Notes under the pieces: model-generated | What the model saw: only the letters and a program-made list of their open reading frames with translations | Told to the model about the DNA's origin: nothing | Databases searched by the model: none | In this document: piece after piece, positions 38,420 through 47,905 of the stretch | How the letters are laid out: every line of letters begins with the position of its first letter | Numbering within the stretch: the first letter of the stretch is position 1 | From: Deltaproteobacteria bacterium | GTDB taxonomy: Bacteria; Desulfobacterota; Dissulfuribacteria; Dissulfuribacterales; UBA5754 | Assembly: GCA_036574075.1 (NCBI GenBank) | Contig: JAINCN010000066.1 | Span: 1-47,905, forward strand | Direction of reading: 5' to 3' | Length of the DNA stretch: 47,905 nucleotides | Translations under genes and position numbers: made by a program

Positions 38420-39523
38420 ATGGGCACAATAAGGATTGCCGTTGCAGGCATAGGAAATTGTTTCAGTTCCCTCTGGCAAGGCGTCAATTATTATCGGAGG
38501 GTAATAGGCAAAGAGGCCGTGGGCCTCATGCACTGGGAGATTGGCGGTTATACTCCAGGAGACATCCAGGTCGTTGCTGCCTTTGACATCGACAGGCGCA
38601 AGGTGGGTCGGGATGTTTCCGAGGCGATTTTTGCCCCTCCCAACTGCACCAAGGTGTTCTGCCCGGACATCCCCTTGACGGGTGTGACGGTGCGCAAGGG
38701 GCCGGTACTTGACGGTTTTTCTCCGCACATGGCCGATTATCCGGAGGATCAGACCTTTGTCCTTTCGGATGAGCCTGATCCTGATATGGAGGAGGTTGTG
38801 CGGATCCTTCGTGAGTCCGGGGCCGAGATGCTCCTCAACTACCTTCCTGTCGGATCCGAAGAGGCGGTTCGGTTCTATGCCGAATGCGCCCTCGAGGCCG
38901 GGATCGGTTTCATCAACAACATCCCCGTATTCATTGCGAGCGATCCAGCTTGGGCCGAACGGTTCGCCTCCCGAGGGCTTCCCATCATCGGAGACGACAT
39001 CAAGTCCCAGCTCGGGGCGACCATCACACACCGTGTCCTTGCGGACCTTTTCAAGAACCGGGGCGTGAGTCTCGATCGGACCTACCAGTTGAACACGGGC
39101 GGAAACACGGACTTTCTCAACATGCTCAACCGTCATCGTCTCGCATCCAAGAAACTCTCGAAGACCATGGCGGTCCAGTCCCTCCTCCCTCAGCCCCTAC
39201 CTCCGGAAAACATCCACATCGGCCCGAGTGATTACGTTCCGTGGCAGAAGGACAACAAGGTGGCATTCATCCGTATGGAGGGACGGCTTTTCGGGGATGT
39301 GCCCATGAATCTCGAGCTTCGGCTTTCGGTGGAAGACTCCCCGAATTCTGCAGGTGTGGCCATCGATGCCATCCGGTGCATGAAGCTCGCCCTTGATCGG
39401 GGCATCGGCGGGGCACTCATCTCTCCGTCAGCGTACTTCATGAAGCATCCGCCCGTGCAGGTCCCGGACCACGTGGGGTATCGGAACATTGAAGAGTTTA
39501 TAGGGGGGCAAAGGGATTCCTGA
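38420..39523 (+). CDS. ino1: myo-Inositol-3-phosphate synthase
   Basis: 367 residues. It converts glucose 6-phosphate to inositol 3-phosphate in an NAD-dependent isomerisation. The NAD-binding loop [13 protein letters not shown] is at the N-terminus. The catalytic and substrate regions [27 protein letters not shown] and [18 protein letters not shown] are well preserved. The length matches the short bacterial/archaeal type (about 360-390), not the eukaryotic enzyme (about 530). It supplies inositol for phospholipids or osmolytes. The next gene follows 1 nt after the stop. Confidence 0.94.
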   Translation: MGTIRIAVAGIGNCFSSLWQGVNYYRRVIGKEAVGLMHWEIGGYTPGDIQVVAAFDIDRRKVGRDVSEAIFAPPNCTKVFCPDIPLTGVTVRKGPVLDGFSPHMADYPEDQTFVLSDEPDPDMEEVVRILRESGAEMLLNYLPVGSEEAVRFYAECALEAGIGFINNIPVFIASDPAWAERFASRGLPIIGDDIKSQLGATITHRVLADLFKNRGVSLDRTYQLNTGGNTDFLNMLNRHRLASKKLSKTMAVQSLLPQPLPPENIHIGPSDYVPWQKDNKVAFIRMEGRLFGDVPMNLELRLSVEDSPNSAGVAIDAIRCMKLALDRGIGGALISPSAYFMKHPPVQVPDHVGYRNIEEFIGGQRDS

Positions 39524-39524
39524 G

Positions 39525-40298
39525 GTGTCTCGCGTTCGCCCCATATTCCTTATTCTCTTTTTTGCCCTGTATGTGTGCGGATGTTCGAGCGCTCCATATA
39601 CTGGTCGCTCCCAGATCATCCTGATCGGCGAAGATCAGGAAAGGTCCATGGGGTTTTCCGCATACCAGTCCCTGGTCAAAAAGGAGAAAGTGGTTAAGGG
39701 CACCGCCGCCTCAGAAATGCTTGAGCGGGTAGGGGGCCGGATCGCCGCAGCTGCCGACCGGCCCGATTACGACTGGGAGTTCGTGCTTGTTGAAAACGAC
39801 CAGCTCGCCAATGCCTTCGCCCTTCCAGGCGGCAAGGTCTTTGTTTACACCGGGATCCTCAAATACACCAAAAACGAGGCGGGGCTTGCCACGGTTGTGG
39901 GGCATGAAATTGCCCACGTGCTCGCCCGCCATGGGGCCGAGCGGATGAGCATGGGTCTTCTCGCCCAGCTCGGCGAGGCGGCTTTGCTCACGGCCGTGAA
40001 TTCCCAGTCTCCGACAGCTGTCAGGGCATTTCAGGGCGCGTATGGGATGGCCGCAAACATCGGGGTTATCCTCCCATACAGCCGCCAGCAGGAGTACGAG
40101 GCAGATCGGATCGGACTCATCCTCATGGCCAAGGCAGGCTATGACCCGCGCTCGGCCCTTGATTTCTGGGAGCGCATGTCCCGGAGCTCCGGCGATCCAA
40201 AGCAACCACCCTTCCTTTCCACTCACCCCACGGACGAGGCACGGATCGAGAAGATCCGGGAGCTATTGCCCGAGGCCCTTTCGTACTCTTCTCGGTGA
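39525..40298 (+). CDS. M48-family metalloprotease, probable lipoprotein
   Basis: 257 residues. The N-terminal signal ends in a lipobox-like YVCGC, with Cys at about residue 20, so the protein is probably lipid-anchored on the periplasmic side. The zinc site is HEIAH in VVGHEIAHVLARHGAERM, and the third ligand is in RQQEYEADRIGL. The C-terminal STHPTDEARIEKI is typical of the LoiP/YcaL/BepA group, which clears damaged outer-membrane proteins. GTG 39525 follows the inositol-phosphate synthase stop directly (1 nt). It is a second M48 protease besides HtpX, in a different compartment. Confidence 0.9.
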   Translation: MSRVRPIFLILFFALYVCGCSSAPYTGRSQIILIGEDQERSMGFSAYQSLVKKEKVVKGTAASEMLERVGGRIAAAADRPDYDWEFVLVENDQLANAFALPGGKVFVYTGILKYTKNEAGLATVVGHEIAHVLARHGAERMSMGLLAQLGEAALLTAVNSQSPTAVRAFQGAYGMAANIGVILPYSRQQEYEADRIGLILMAKAGYDPRSALDFWERMSRSSGDPKQPPFLSTHPTDEARIEKIRELLPEALSYSSR

Positions 40299-40357
40299 AT
40301 TTTAGCGCATCTGGTCTCCACGGGACCCTGACTGACTGACGTGAGGCATATCTTCCC

Positions 40358-41509
40358 ATGAAAGCGCTTATCGCCCTGGAAGACGGGCGTGTGTTTGAAG
40401 GACGGTCTTTCACCGGGCCTGGCGAGACCACGGGAGAAGTGGTCTTCAACACCGGGATGACTGGTTATCAGGAGGTCCTGACAGACCCATCATACCGGGG
40501 ACAGATCGTTGTAATGACCTATCCCCTCATCGGCAACTACGGGGTGAACGAAGAGGATGCGGAGTCCTATCGTGTCTTCGTGGATGGTTTCGTGGTACGG
40601 GACTATGTGGATTTTTACAGCAACTGGCGTGCCACGGAAAGTCTCGCTGACTATCTCGTCCGGCACGAGGTCCTCGGCATCCACGGCGTGGACACCCGGG
40701 CACTCACACGGCACATTCGGCTCGCCGGGGCCATGAAGGCAGCCATGTCCACCGAAGACCTGGATCCTTCATCCCTCGTGGAAAAGGCTCGGAAGGCCCC
40801 TGGGCTTGTCGGGAGGGATCTCGTCGGGGATGTGAGCATCACGGCACCTTATCGATGGGGGCCGGGAGATGTCCGTCCCGTGCCTTCGCAAGGGTTTTCG
40901 GACGCACTCCACATCCGTTTTCGGGTAGCTGTCCTCGACTGCGGTCTCAAGTACAACCAGCTCCGTCTCCTTGCCGGGCGAGGGTGCGAATGCCTCGTTT
41001 TCCCGTCCTCGACCCCGGCAGAGGAACTCCTTGCCCGGGACCCGGACGGGGTCTTTCTCTCCAACGGTCCCGGGGACCCGGCTGCCCTTGCCGGCATCGT
41101 ACGGACGACGCGGAAACTCCTTGGCAGGCGCCCCCTTTTCGGCATCTGTCTCGGTCACCAGATCCTCGGCCAGGCCGTGGGGGGGCGGACCTTCAAGCTC
41201 AGGTTCGGTCACCACGGATGCAACCAGCCGGTCAAGGACCTCAAGACCGGAAGGGTCGAGATCACCTCCCAGAATCACGGCTTTTCCGTGGATGAAAAGA
41301 CCCTCCCGCCTGACGTGGAGGTCACCCACGTAAATCTCAACGACCACACGGTGGAGGGTATCCGTCTTCTGGGTGCGCCGGCGTTTTCCGTCCAGTACCA
41401 CCCGGAGAATGCCCCAGGTCCCCATGACTCCGAGTACCTCTTCGACCGGTTCATGGAGATGATGGCCGCCTTTCGTTCTCCCAATGCCACCCGTGGGAAG
41501 GGGATCTGA
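40358..41509 (+). CDS. carA: Carbamoyl-phosphate synthase small subunit
   Basis: 383 residues. It hydrolyses glutamine and passes ammonia to CarB for carbamoyl phosphate, the precursor of arginine and pyrimidines. The N-terminal domain has TGMTGYQEVLTDPSY. The class I glutaminase domain has the nucleophile Cys264 in FGICLGHQ, SQNHGFSV, and the His-Glu pair in VQYHPENAPGPHD. Full length. carB follows after 3 nt, so subunits are made together. Confidence 0.97.
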   Translation: MKALIALEDGRVFEGRSFTGPGETTGEVVFNTGMTGYQEVLTDPSYRGQIVVMTYPLIGNYGVNEEDAESYRVFVDGFVVRDYVDFYSNWRATESLADYLVRHEVLGIHGVDTRALTRHIRLAGAMKAAMSTEDLDPSSLVEKARKAPGLVGRDLVGDVSITAPYRWGPGDVRPVPSQGFSDALHIRFRVAVLDCGLKYNQLRLLAGRGCECLVFPSSTPAEELLARDPDGVFLSNGPGDPAALAGIVRTTRKLLGRRPLFGICLGHQILGQAVGGRTFKLRFGHHGCNQPVKDLKTGRVEITSQNHGFSVDEKTLPPDVEVTHVNLNDHTVEGIRLLGAPAFSVQYHPENAPGPHDSEYLFDRFMEMMAAFRSPNATRGKGI

Positions 41510-41512
41510 CCC

Positions 41513-44500
41513 ATGCCCAAGAGAACGGACATAAAAAGGATCCTCATCATCGGTTCCGGCCCCATCGTCATCGGGCAGGCCTGCGAGTTCGACTATTCGG
41601 GCACCCAGGCATGCAAGGCCCTCAAGGAAGAGGGCTACGAGGTGGTGCTCGTGAACTCTAATCCCGCAACCATCATGACGGACCCGGAGACGGCTGACCG
41701 TACCTATGTCGAGCCCATCACCCCGGAGTTCGTTGCGCGGATCTTGGAAAAGGAGCGGCCCGACGTCATCCTTCCCACCCTCGGAGGCCAGACCGGCCTC
41801 AACACCGCGGTGAAACTGGCTGACTCCGGTGTGCTGGACCGACTTGGCGTTGAGCTCATCGGGGCATCGAGGCAGGTGATCCACAAGGCAGAGGACCGGG
41901 AGCTCTTTCGTGACGCCATGAACCGTATCGGGCTCCGCATCCCCAAGAGCGCCATCGTCCGGTCCATGGATGAGGCCCGTAAGGCCGCCTCAGAGCTCGG
42001 CTTTCCCCTGATCGTCCGTCCAAGTTTCACCCTCGGGGGTACGGGAGGCGGGATCGCATACAACCCCGAGGACCTGGACGTCATCTGTGCCCAGGGGCTC
42101 GATCTCAGCATGATCCACGAGGTCTTGCTCGAGGAGTCGGTCATCGGCTGGAAGGAGTTCGAGCTCGAGGTGATGAGGGATGCGAAGGACAATGTGGTCA
42201 TCGTCTGCAGCATCGAGAACCTGGATCCCATGGGCATCCATACCGGTGACAGCATAACCGTGGCCCCGGCCCAGACCCTTACGGACCGGGAGTATCAGCG
42301 CATGCGGGACGCCTCGCTCGCCATCATTCGGGAGATCGGGGTGGAGACGGGCGGCTCCAACATCCAGTTCGCCGTCCACCCTGACACAGGCGAGATGGTC
42401 GTGGTGGAGATGAATCCACGGGTCTCCCGGTCGTCTGCGCTTGCATCCAAGGCTACGGGATTTCCCATTGCGAAGATCGCGGCCAAGCTTGCTGTGGGCT
42501 ACACCCTTGACGAGATCCCGAACGACATCACCCGCGAGACCATGGCCTCCTTCGAACCTTCCATCGACTACTGCGTGGTCAAGATCCCCCGTTGGACCTT
42601 TGAGAAGTTCCCCGAGACTGAGGACGTGCTCACCACCTCCATGAAGAGTGTAGGGGAGACCATGGCCATCGGGCGGAACTTTAGGGAGGCCCTTCAGAAA
42701 GGGCTCCGCTCCCTCGAGATAGGCCGCTTCGGCCTCGGTTTCGACGGCCGTGACCCATGGGAGAGCGGAGGCGTCCTTCCGGATCGCGAGACCGTTATTC
42801 AGCGATTGAGGGTCCCCAACTCCCAGCGGATCTTCTGGATCCCGCTTGCCCTGAGGATGGGTTTCGGCCTGGAAGAGATCAGGGCCCTTACTGGGATCGA
42901 TCCCTGGTTTCTGCACCAGATCCGTCAGATCACTGAGGAAGGAAAGGCCCTTTCGGCAGAGACCCCGGATACCCTTGCCTCCAGGCTTTTCCACTATAAG
43001 CGGGAGGGATTTTCGGACGCCCAGATTGCCCATTGCACTGGTCTGGATCAGGCCCGCGTGAGGGAGATGCGGGAGACGGCAGGGGTAAAGCCGGTCTATA
43101 AGCTCGTCGACACCTGCGCTGCGGAGTTTGAGGCATACACCCCGTACTACTATTCCACGTACGAGACCGAGAGCGAGGCCCGTGCCGGGACGCGCAGGAA
43201 GGTCATGATACTTGGCGGAGGACCGAACCGGATCGGCCAGGGGATCGAGTTCGACTATTGCTGTGTGCACGCCTCCTTTGCCCTGCGGGAGGAGGGATAC
43301 GAGAGCATCATGGTGAACTCGAACCCCGAGACCGTCTCTACGGATTACGATACCTCGGATCGACTCTATTTCGAGCCCCTGACCCTGGAGGACGTCCTGC
43401 ACATCGTGGAGGCCGAGCGGCCCCTCGGGGTCATCGTCCAGTTCGGCGGACAGACACCGCTCAATCTCGCCGTCCCCTTGGCCCGGGCCGGTGTCCCCAT
43501 CCTCGGGACGAGCCCAGAGTCCATAGACAAGGCAGAGGACCGGAAGAGTTTTCAGGCCATGCTCCGCAAGCTCGGGCTCAGGCAGCCGGAAAACGGGACT
43601 GCCACCGACCTGGACGGGGCCATGGCTGTGGCCAGGGAGATAGGTTACCCTGTAGTGGTGAGGCCGTCCTACGTCCTCGGAGGTCGTGCAATGCGGATCG
43701 TTTACGACCAGGATGCCCTTGCCTCGTACATGTCTGAGGCCGTGGCCGTATCCGAGGGCCATCCAATTCTCATTGACAAATTCCTCCAGGATGCGATCGA
43801 GATAGACGTGGACGCGGTCTCGGACGGGAGGCTCACGGTCATCGGCGGCATCATGGAGCACATTGAGGAGGCTGGCATACACTCCGGGGACTCGGCCTGC
43901 ATGATCCCCCCCCGGACCATCGGCCCGGAGCTCTTGGCCCGAATCAGGGCTGCCACGAAGGCAATGGCCGAGGAGCTCGGGGTCGTGGGGCTTATGAACG
44001 TCCAGTACGCCATCAAGGACGATGAGCTTTACGTCCTCGAGGTAAATCCGAGGGCATCCCGGACGGTCCCCTTCGTGAGCAAGGCCACAGGGGTCCCCCT
44101 TGCCAAGATCGCTACAAAGGTGATGCTTGGAAGGACCCTTGAGGAACTCGGGTTTACCGATGAGGTCGTCCTGAACCACGTGGCAGTGAAGGAATCCGTC
44201 CTGCCTTTTCGAAGATTCCCGGGCGTGGACATCGTCCTCGGTCCTGAAATGAAGTCAACAGGCGAGGTCATGGGGATAGACCGGGACTACGGCATGGCCT
44301 TTGCTAAAAGCCAATTCGCTGCTGGCCTTCATCTTCCCACGAGCGGGACCGCCTTTCTTAGCATCCGCCCCGGGGACAAGGCGGCGGTCCTTTCGGTGGC
44401 ACGCTGCCTTGAGGACGCGGGCTTTCGGATCATCGCAACCGAGGGCACTGCCCAATTCCTCCAGGAAAAAGGCGTTAAATGTGAACGGGTCTACAAGATC

Positions 44501-44761
44501 TCTGAGGGGCGGCCCAATGTGGTCGACCTCATGAAGAGCCGGGAGGTCCATCTGGTCATCAACACGCCAAGCGGCAAGAAGCGGACCCGGTCGGATTCCT
44601 ATTTCATCCGAAGGACGGCCCTTGAGTACGACATTCCCCATTTCACCACCATTGCAGGCGCCAGGGCCGCGGTGGAGGCGATTCTCGCCCTCAAGACCCA
44701 TGAGCCGACCGTCCTGTCCCTTCAAGGTTATTACCGCCTGGCCAGGGAGGGGGTGTCATGA
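41513..44761 (+). CDS. carB: Carbamoyl-phosphate synthase large subunit
   Basis: 1082 residues with the usual duplicated architecture. The first ATP-grasp half begins [17 protein letters not shown] and uses bicarbonate. The second begins [17 protein letters not shown] (near residue 565) and uses carbamate. The C-terminal MGS-like allosteric domain starts near 930 ([19 protein letters not shown]). Metal and ATP residues ([18 protein letters not shown] and [18 protein letters not shown]) are conserved in both halves. The stop overlaps the purF start as ATGA. Confidence 0.98.
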   Translation: MPKRTDIKRILIIGSGPIVIGQACEFDYSGTQACKALKEEGYEVVLVNSNPATIMTDPETADRTYVEPITPEFVARILEKERPDVILPTLGGQTGLNTAVKLADSGVLDRLGVELIGASRQVIHKAEDRELFRDAMNRIGLRIPKSAIVRSMDEARKAASELGFPLIVRPSFTLGGTGGGIAYNPEDLDVICAQGLDLSMIHEVLLEESVIGWKEFELEVMRDAKDNVVIVCSIENLDPMGIHTGDSITVAPAQTLTDREYQRMRDASLAIIREIGVETGGSNIQFAVHPDTGEMVVVEMNPRVSRSSALASKATGFPIAKIAAKLAVGYTLDEIPNDITRETMASFEPSIDYCVVKIPRWTFEKFPETEDVLTTSMKSVGETMAIGRNFREALQKGLRSLEIGRFGLGFDGRDPWESGGVLPDRETVIQRLRVPNSQRIFWIPLALRMGFGLEEIRALTGIDPWFLHQIRQITEEGKALSAETPDTLASRLFHYKREGFSDAQIAHCTGLDQARVREMRETAGVKPVYKLVDTCAAEFEAYTPYYYSTYETESEARAGTRRKVMILGGGPNRIGQGIEFDYCCVHASFALREEGYESIMVNSNPETVSTDYDTSDRLYFEPLTLEDVLHIVEAERPLGVIVQFGGQTPLNLAVPLARAGVPILGTSPESIDKAEDRKSFQAMLRKLGLRQPENGTATDLDGAMAVAREIGYPVVVRPSYVLGGRAMRIVYDQDALASYMSEAVAVSEGHPILIDKFLQDAIEIDVDAVSDGRLTVIGGIMEHIEEAGIHSGDSACMIPPRTIGPELLARIRAATKAMAEELGVVGLMNVQYAIKDDELYVLEVNPRASRTVPFVSKATGVPLAKIATKVMLGRTLEELGFTDEVVLNHVAVKESVLPFRRFPGVDIVLGPEMKSTGEVMGIDRDYGMAFAKSQFAAGLHLPTSGTAFLSIRPGDKAAVLSVARCLEDAGFRIIATEGTAQFLQEKGVKCERVYKISEGRPNVVDLMKSREVHLVINTPSGKKRTRSDSYFIRRTALEYDIPHFTTIAGARAAVEAILALKTHEPTVLSLQGYYRLAREGVS

Positions 44762-46161
44762 GCTGCCTTGTGGAGCGCGGCCCGAGGGAATCCTGCGGGG
44801 TCTTCGGCATCTTCGGCCATCCCGATGCCGCCAAGCTCACCTACTTCGGTCTCTACGCCCTCCAGCACCGGGGGCAGGAGAGCGCGGGCATCGCGAGTTC
44901 GGACGGCAAGACACTCAAGGCAAGAAAGGCCATGGGGCTCGTGAGCGAGGTCTTTTCCGAATCCTCGCTCGGGGAGCTCATGGGCGAGCTTGCCATCGGA
45001 CACGTCCGGTATTCCACCACTGGGTCTTCCATTCTCCAGAACGCCCAGCCCTTCTGCGCGCGCCACTGCGGGTGTTCCATCGCCCTTGCCCATAACGGAA
45101 ATCTCGTCAATTCCCACGAGCTTCGCCAGGTGCTCGAGTCCAGCGGATCCATATTCCAGACCACCATGGACAGCGAGATCATGGTCCACCTGCTCGCCCG
45201 TTCCTTTCGAAAGGGGATCGAAGAGGCGGTATCGGACGTCATGCGGACCGTTCAGGGCGCTTACTCCGTCCTCATGGCCACGGAGGACAAAATCGTGGCG
45301 TTTCGTGATCCTAACGGTTTTCGTCCCCTTTGCATCGGCGTTCTGAACGGGTCGTATGTCTTCGCCTCCGAGACCTGCGCCCTGGATCTCGTCCAGGCGG
45401 AGTACGTCCGGGATGTCATGCCAGGCGAGGTGGTGATCGTGGATGCCGACGGCCTTCGGTCTTTTCAGGCCGTCAAGCCCAGCCGCATTTCCCATTGCAT
45501 CTTCGAATTCATCTATTTCGCCCGCCCAGACAGCACCATCTTCGGCCAGAACGTCTATGGGTTTCGCAAGGCCCTTGGCGCGGCCCTTGCCCGCGAGGTC
45601 TCCATTGACGCGGATTTCGTCATGCCTTTCCCGGATTCCGGCAACTATGCGGCCCTCGGATATGCCCACGCCACTGGGCTTCCCTTTGAGCTTGCCATGA
45701 TCCGTAACCACTACGTGGGCCGGACCTTCATCCAGCCAAGCCAGAGCATGCGCAACTTCGGTGTGCGCGTGAAACTCAACCCCGTCCGGGATACGATTCG
45801 GGGGAAACGGGTCGTGATCGTGGAGGATTCCGTTATTCGAGGGACGACGAGCCTCACCCGGGTGAGGGCCGTCCGAGAAAGCGCGGCACGGGAGATCTCC
45901 ATGCTCGTGAGCTGCCCCCCGACACGCTTTCCTTGCTTTTACGGGATCGATTTTTCCTCATCCGGGGAACTCATTGCGTCTCAAAAAACGGTTGAGGATA
46001 TCAGACGTTTTCTCGAGCTGGACACGCTCCATTATCTCAGCAAAGAGGCCATGCTCCAGGCCGCGGGTGGGGATCCGGATCGATTCTGTCTTGCCTGTTT
46101 CGATGGAAATTACCCCATTCCCATCCCGCCGTCCTGTTCAGGAAAGCACCAGCTCGAATGA
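44758..46161 (+). CDS. purF: Amidophosphoribosyltransferase
   Basis: 467 residues. It catalyses the first committed step of purine synthesis (PRPP plus glutamine to phosphoribosylamine). A 12-residue propeptide precedes the N-terminal nucleophile Cys13 (CGVFGIFG). The PRPP loop is [13 protein letters not shown]. Cysteines in [16 protein letters not shown] and FCLACFDG match the four ligands of the [4Fe-4S] cluster of the Bacillus-type enzyme, which is oxygen-sensitive. Coupling to carB joins pyrimidine and purine synthesis in one operon. Confidence 0.97.
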   Translation: MSCLVERGPRESCGVFGIFGHPDAAKLTYFGLYALQHRGQESAGIASSDGKTLKARKAMGLVSEVFSESSLGELMGELAIGHVRYSTTGSSILQNAQPFCARHCGCSIALAHNGNLVNSHELRQVLESSGSIFQTTMDSEIMVHLLARSFRKGIEEAVSDVMRTVQGAYSVLMATEDKIVAFRDPNGFRPLCIGVLNGSYVFASETCALDLVQAEYVRDVMPGEVVIVDADGLRSFQAVKPSRISHCIFEFIYFARPDSTIFGQNVYGFRKALGAALAREVSIDADFVMPFPDSGNYAALGYAHATGLPFELAMIRNHYVGRTFIQPSQSMRNFGVRVKLNPVRDTIRGKRVVIVEDSVIRGTTSLTRVRAVRESAAREISMLVSCPPTRFPCFYGIDFSSSGELIASQKTVEDIRRFLELDTLHYLSKEAMLQAAGGDPDRFCLACFDGNYPIPIPPSCSGKHQLE

Positions 46162-46162
46162 T

Positions 46163-47185
46163 ATGATGCCTATCCACCCCACACCACAGCCCTTTTCCCC
46201 TGAAGAGACGCAAGACATCCTCGAAACCTGCCGCGAGGTCATCGGGATCGAGATAGAGGGGCTTGAGAGGTTGCGGGGTCGCATTGGCGAGGATTTCGTG
46301 CGGGCGGTTGGAATACTTCTCAAGACCCGGGGGCGGGTGGTCCTCACCGGGATCGGGAAATCCGGCCTCATCGCACGAAAGATCGCAGCAACCCTCGCAA
46401 GTACCGGCACGCCTGCCATTTTTCTCCATCCCGTGGAGGCCATGCATGGCGATCTCGGGATGGTGACTACTGAGGATTGCGTGGTCGCCCTGTCGAACAG
46501 CGGTGAGACCCGGGAGATCTTGGCCCTTGTCCCTGCCTTCAAGAGGAGGGGTGTTCCCGTCATCTCCGTGACCGGCCGTATGGATTCGAGCCTTGCCCGT
46601 GCCGGTGACGTTGTGCTCGATGCAGGCGTAGAGCGGGAGGCATGCGCCCTTGGCCTTGCGCCCACGGCAAGCACCACCACCGCCCTTGCCCTCGGGGATG
46701 CCCTGGCTGTGGCGCTTCTCAAGATGCGGCGGTTCAGCGAGCGGGATTTCCTGCAGAACCACCCGGCCGGAAGCCTCGGCGAGAGGCTAAAGGTCCGGGT
46801 GCGGGAGGTGATGATCACCGGGCCGGGTGTGCCTGTCGTAAAGACAGGCACACCCCTCCGAAATGCCATCCTCGAGATGGACAGGAAGGGGATAGGCGCG
46901 GTCCTCGTCCTGGACGGCGAGGAATCCCTCGTGGGGATTGTTACTGACGGGGACCTGAGGCGGGCCTTGGTAAAGGGTATGGGTTCAGATACATCCAGCG
47001 TGGACGACGTCATGACGGCGAATCCCAAGACCGTATCTCCGGAGGCCCTTGCCGCAGACGCCCTTGCGCTCATGGAGCGACATCTCATCACGGTCTTGCC
47101 TGTGTCTGAGGGGCAGGGAAGGATCCTCGGGGTCGTCCATCTCCACGACCTTCTTGGCAAAGGGAGGTTTACGTTCGAGGTGTAG
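46163..47185 (+). CDS. kdsD: Arabinose-5-phosphate isomerase (KpsF/GutQ family)
   Basis: 340 residues. It converts ribulose 5-phosphate to arabinose 5-phosphate for KDO in lipopolysaccharide. The SIS domain (residues 50-190) has GIGKSGLIARKIAATLASTG, HGDLGMV and LSNSGETREI, then LALGDALAVAL. Two CBS modules occupy about 215-340 (VMITGPGVP and VMTANPKTV). ATG 46163 lies 1 nt after the purF stop, with another ATG next to it; the longer upstream frame runs inside purF and is rejected. It implies a Gram-negative outer membrane with LPS. Confidence 0.93.
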   Translation: MMPIHPTPQPFSPEETQDILETCREVIGIEIEGLERLRGRIGEDFVRAVGILLKTRGRVVLTGIGKSGLIARKIAATLASTGTPAIFLHPVEAMHGDLGMVTTEDCVVALSNSGETREILALVPAFKRRGVPVISVTGRMDSSLARAGDVVLDAGVEREACALGLAPTASTTTALALGDALAVALLKMRRFSERDFLQNHPAGSLGERLKVRVREVMITGPGVPVVKTGTPLRNAILEMDRKGIGAVLVLDGEESLVGIVTDGDLRRALVKGMGSDTSSVDDVMTANPKTVSPEALAADALALMERHLITVLPVSEGQGRILGVVHLHDLLGKGRFTFEV

Positions 47186-47380
47186 CAAAGATTGGAGCTT
47201 GAGGTTCTTTTGAGTTAGGGTTCAGGATATGGTCTAAAAACGGGCATGAAGACGAGCCCTGGCCCGAAGGAGCTTGTAAGAGAACGGGATTACTAGCTGT
47301 TCCTGCGGTTTGTCCCTTTTTACCTGCAGGACTCGGCGCACCCAGCGGGCATTCATAGGACGCCCAAGGAGGAAGATATC
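47186..47380 (+). other. Intergenic region before ssb
   Basis: 195 bp without a convincing gene, ending in the strong ribosome site AAGGAGG 8 nt before the ssb start. No promoter close to consensus and no terminator with a T-run is visible after kdsD. Confidence 0.5.
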
Positions 47381-47782
47381 ATGGCACGTGGACTCAACAA
47401 GGTGTTGCTTATCGGCCGACTCGGCGCAGATCCCGAGATCCGCTACACCCAAAGCGGCACAGGTGTGGCAACTTTCCGCATCGCGACAAATCGAAGCATC
47501 AAACGCAACGACCAGTGGGAAGAGGTGACGGACTGGCACAGGATTGTGGCATGGGATCGGCTTGCGGAGACCGTCAGCCAGTATCTCAAGAAGGGGAGCC
47601 TCGTCTTTATCGAGGGCGAGCTCAGGACCCGTGCATGGGAGGACAAGGACGGGAACAAGCGATACACCACCGAGGTCTTTGCCCGAAACATGCAGATGCT
47701 CGACTCCAGGGGCGAAAAGGATCGAGAGTCGCCGGATTTCGAGGTAGGACCGCCGCCCATCGAGGATGACGTTCCGTTTTAA
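47381..47782 (+). CDS. ssb: Single-stranded DNA-binding protein
   Basis: 133 residues. The OB-fold (residues 1-108) begins ARGLNKVLLIGRLGADPEIR and contains TDWHRIVAWDRLAETVSQYLKKG and RTRAWEDKDGNKRYTTEV, all characteristic of bacterial SSB. A short linker leads to the acidic tip IEDDVPF, which recruits repair and replication partners. The linker is much shorter than in E. coli SSB (177 residues). AAGGAGG precedes ATG 47381. The remaining 123 bp of the window (47783-47905) show no gene. Confidence 0.97.
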   Translation: MARGLNKVLLIGRLGADPEIRYTQSGTGVATFRIATNRSIKRNDQWEEVTDWHRIVAWDRLAETVSQYLKKGSLVFIEGELRTRAWEDKDGNKRYTTEVFARNMQMLDSRGEKDRESPDFEVGPPPIEDDVPF

Positions 47783-47905
47783 TTCTACTCCGACAGATAA
47801 ATGAATGTGCTCACATCAACATTTTCATCAAATATAACGCGATCCGATGCCGGACATCGGGCAGAGAGGGCATGTGTTTCAGTTCTCGTTGTCTGCTCCG
47901 CCATC

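Noticed and set aside
41990-44179. Long minus-strand frame (729 codons) opposite carB
   Set aside because: It is a mirror of strong GC-rich codon bias in carB and has no recognisable domain; carB is certain on the plus strand.
1-47905. CRISPR arrays, tRNA or rRNA genes
   Set aside because: No regularly spaced direct repeats with unique spacers were found; the repeated sequence is palindromic, dispersed and in both orientations. No tRNA or rRNA segment was recognised by eye.

Overview
The window reads as a chromosomal stretch of a GC-rich, anaerobic deltaproteobacterium (Desulfobacterota). The clues are a tetraheme c3-type cytochrome, a c7-type triheme cytochrome paired with a Tat-exported four-cluster ferredoxin, a CoA-disulfide reductase fused to rhodanese, a free-standing AICAR transformylase, and Desulfobacterota-style housekeeping operons. 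This assignment is inference from gene content; no 16S rRNA or tRNA gene was seen.

Left block (1-8181): a foreign-looking accessory segment. It opens with the decayed 3' end of an IS3-family transposase. An arsenic operon follows: arsR with a consensus sigma-70 promoter, two frameshifted arsC-type reductases, and an intact ACR3 arsenite exporter. A palindromic element then precedes a TolC / membrane-fusion / RND efflux operon.

Central block (8303-34494): ordinary biosynthetic and maintenance genes in tightly overlapping operons. On the plus strand are aconitase-aroE-aroA, then a ClpX-like ATPase, pseudo-receiver, hemB, MFS carrier, UvrD-like helicase, PAP2 phosphatase, Xaa-Pro peptidase and tatC, and later glnE. 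On the minus strand are CoA-disulfide reductase/rhodanese, a DsbC-like protein, AICAR transformylase and two hypotheticals, then fbp, histidine phosphatase, htpX and a RiPP-type radical SAM protein.

Right block (34842-47905): a degraded znuA, an electron-transfer pair (4Fe-4S protein plus triheme c7) convergent with a tetraheme c3, a small zinc-ribbon protein, inositol-phosphate synthase, an M48 lipoprotein protease, carA-carB-purF-kpsF and ssb.

The most striking feature is not a gene. A family of about 173-186 bp cloverleaf-shaped palindromes occurs seven times in 36 kb, always between genes (2588, 13091, 17177, 26256, 30968, 34667, 37816). The copies share terminal inverted repeats CCTGAATCCGTGAG. 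Three are flanked by perfect 5-bp direct repeats (TTCAA, CTTTA, GAAAA) and two by 4/5 matches, and stem positions change in compensated pairs. I read it as a non-autonomous transposable element (MITE) under structural constraint. It falls into two subtypes, and its transposase is not in the window.
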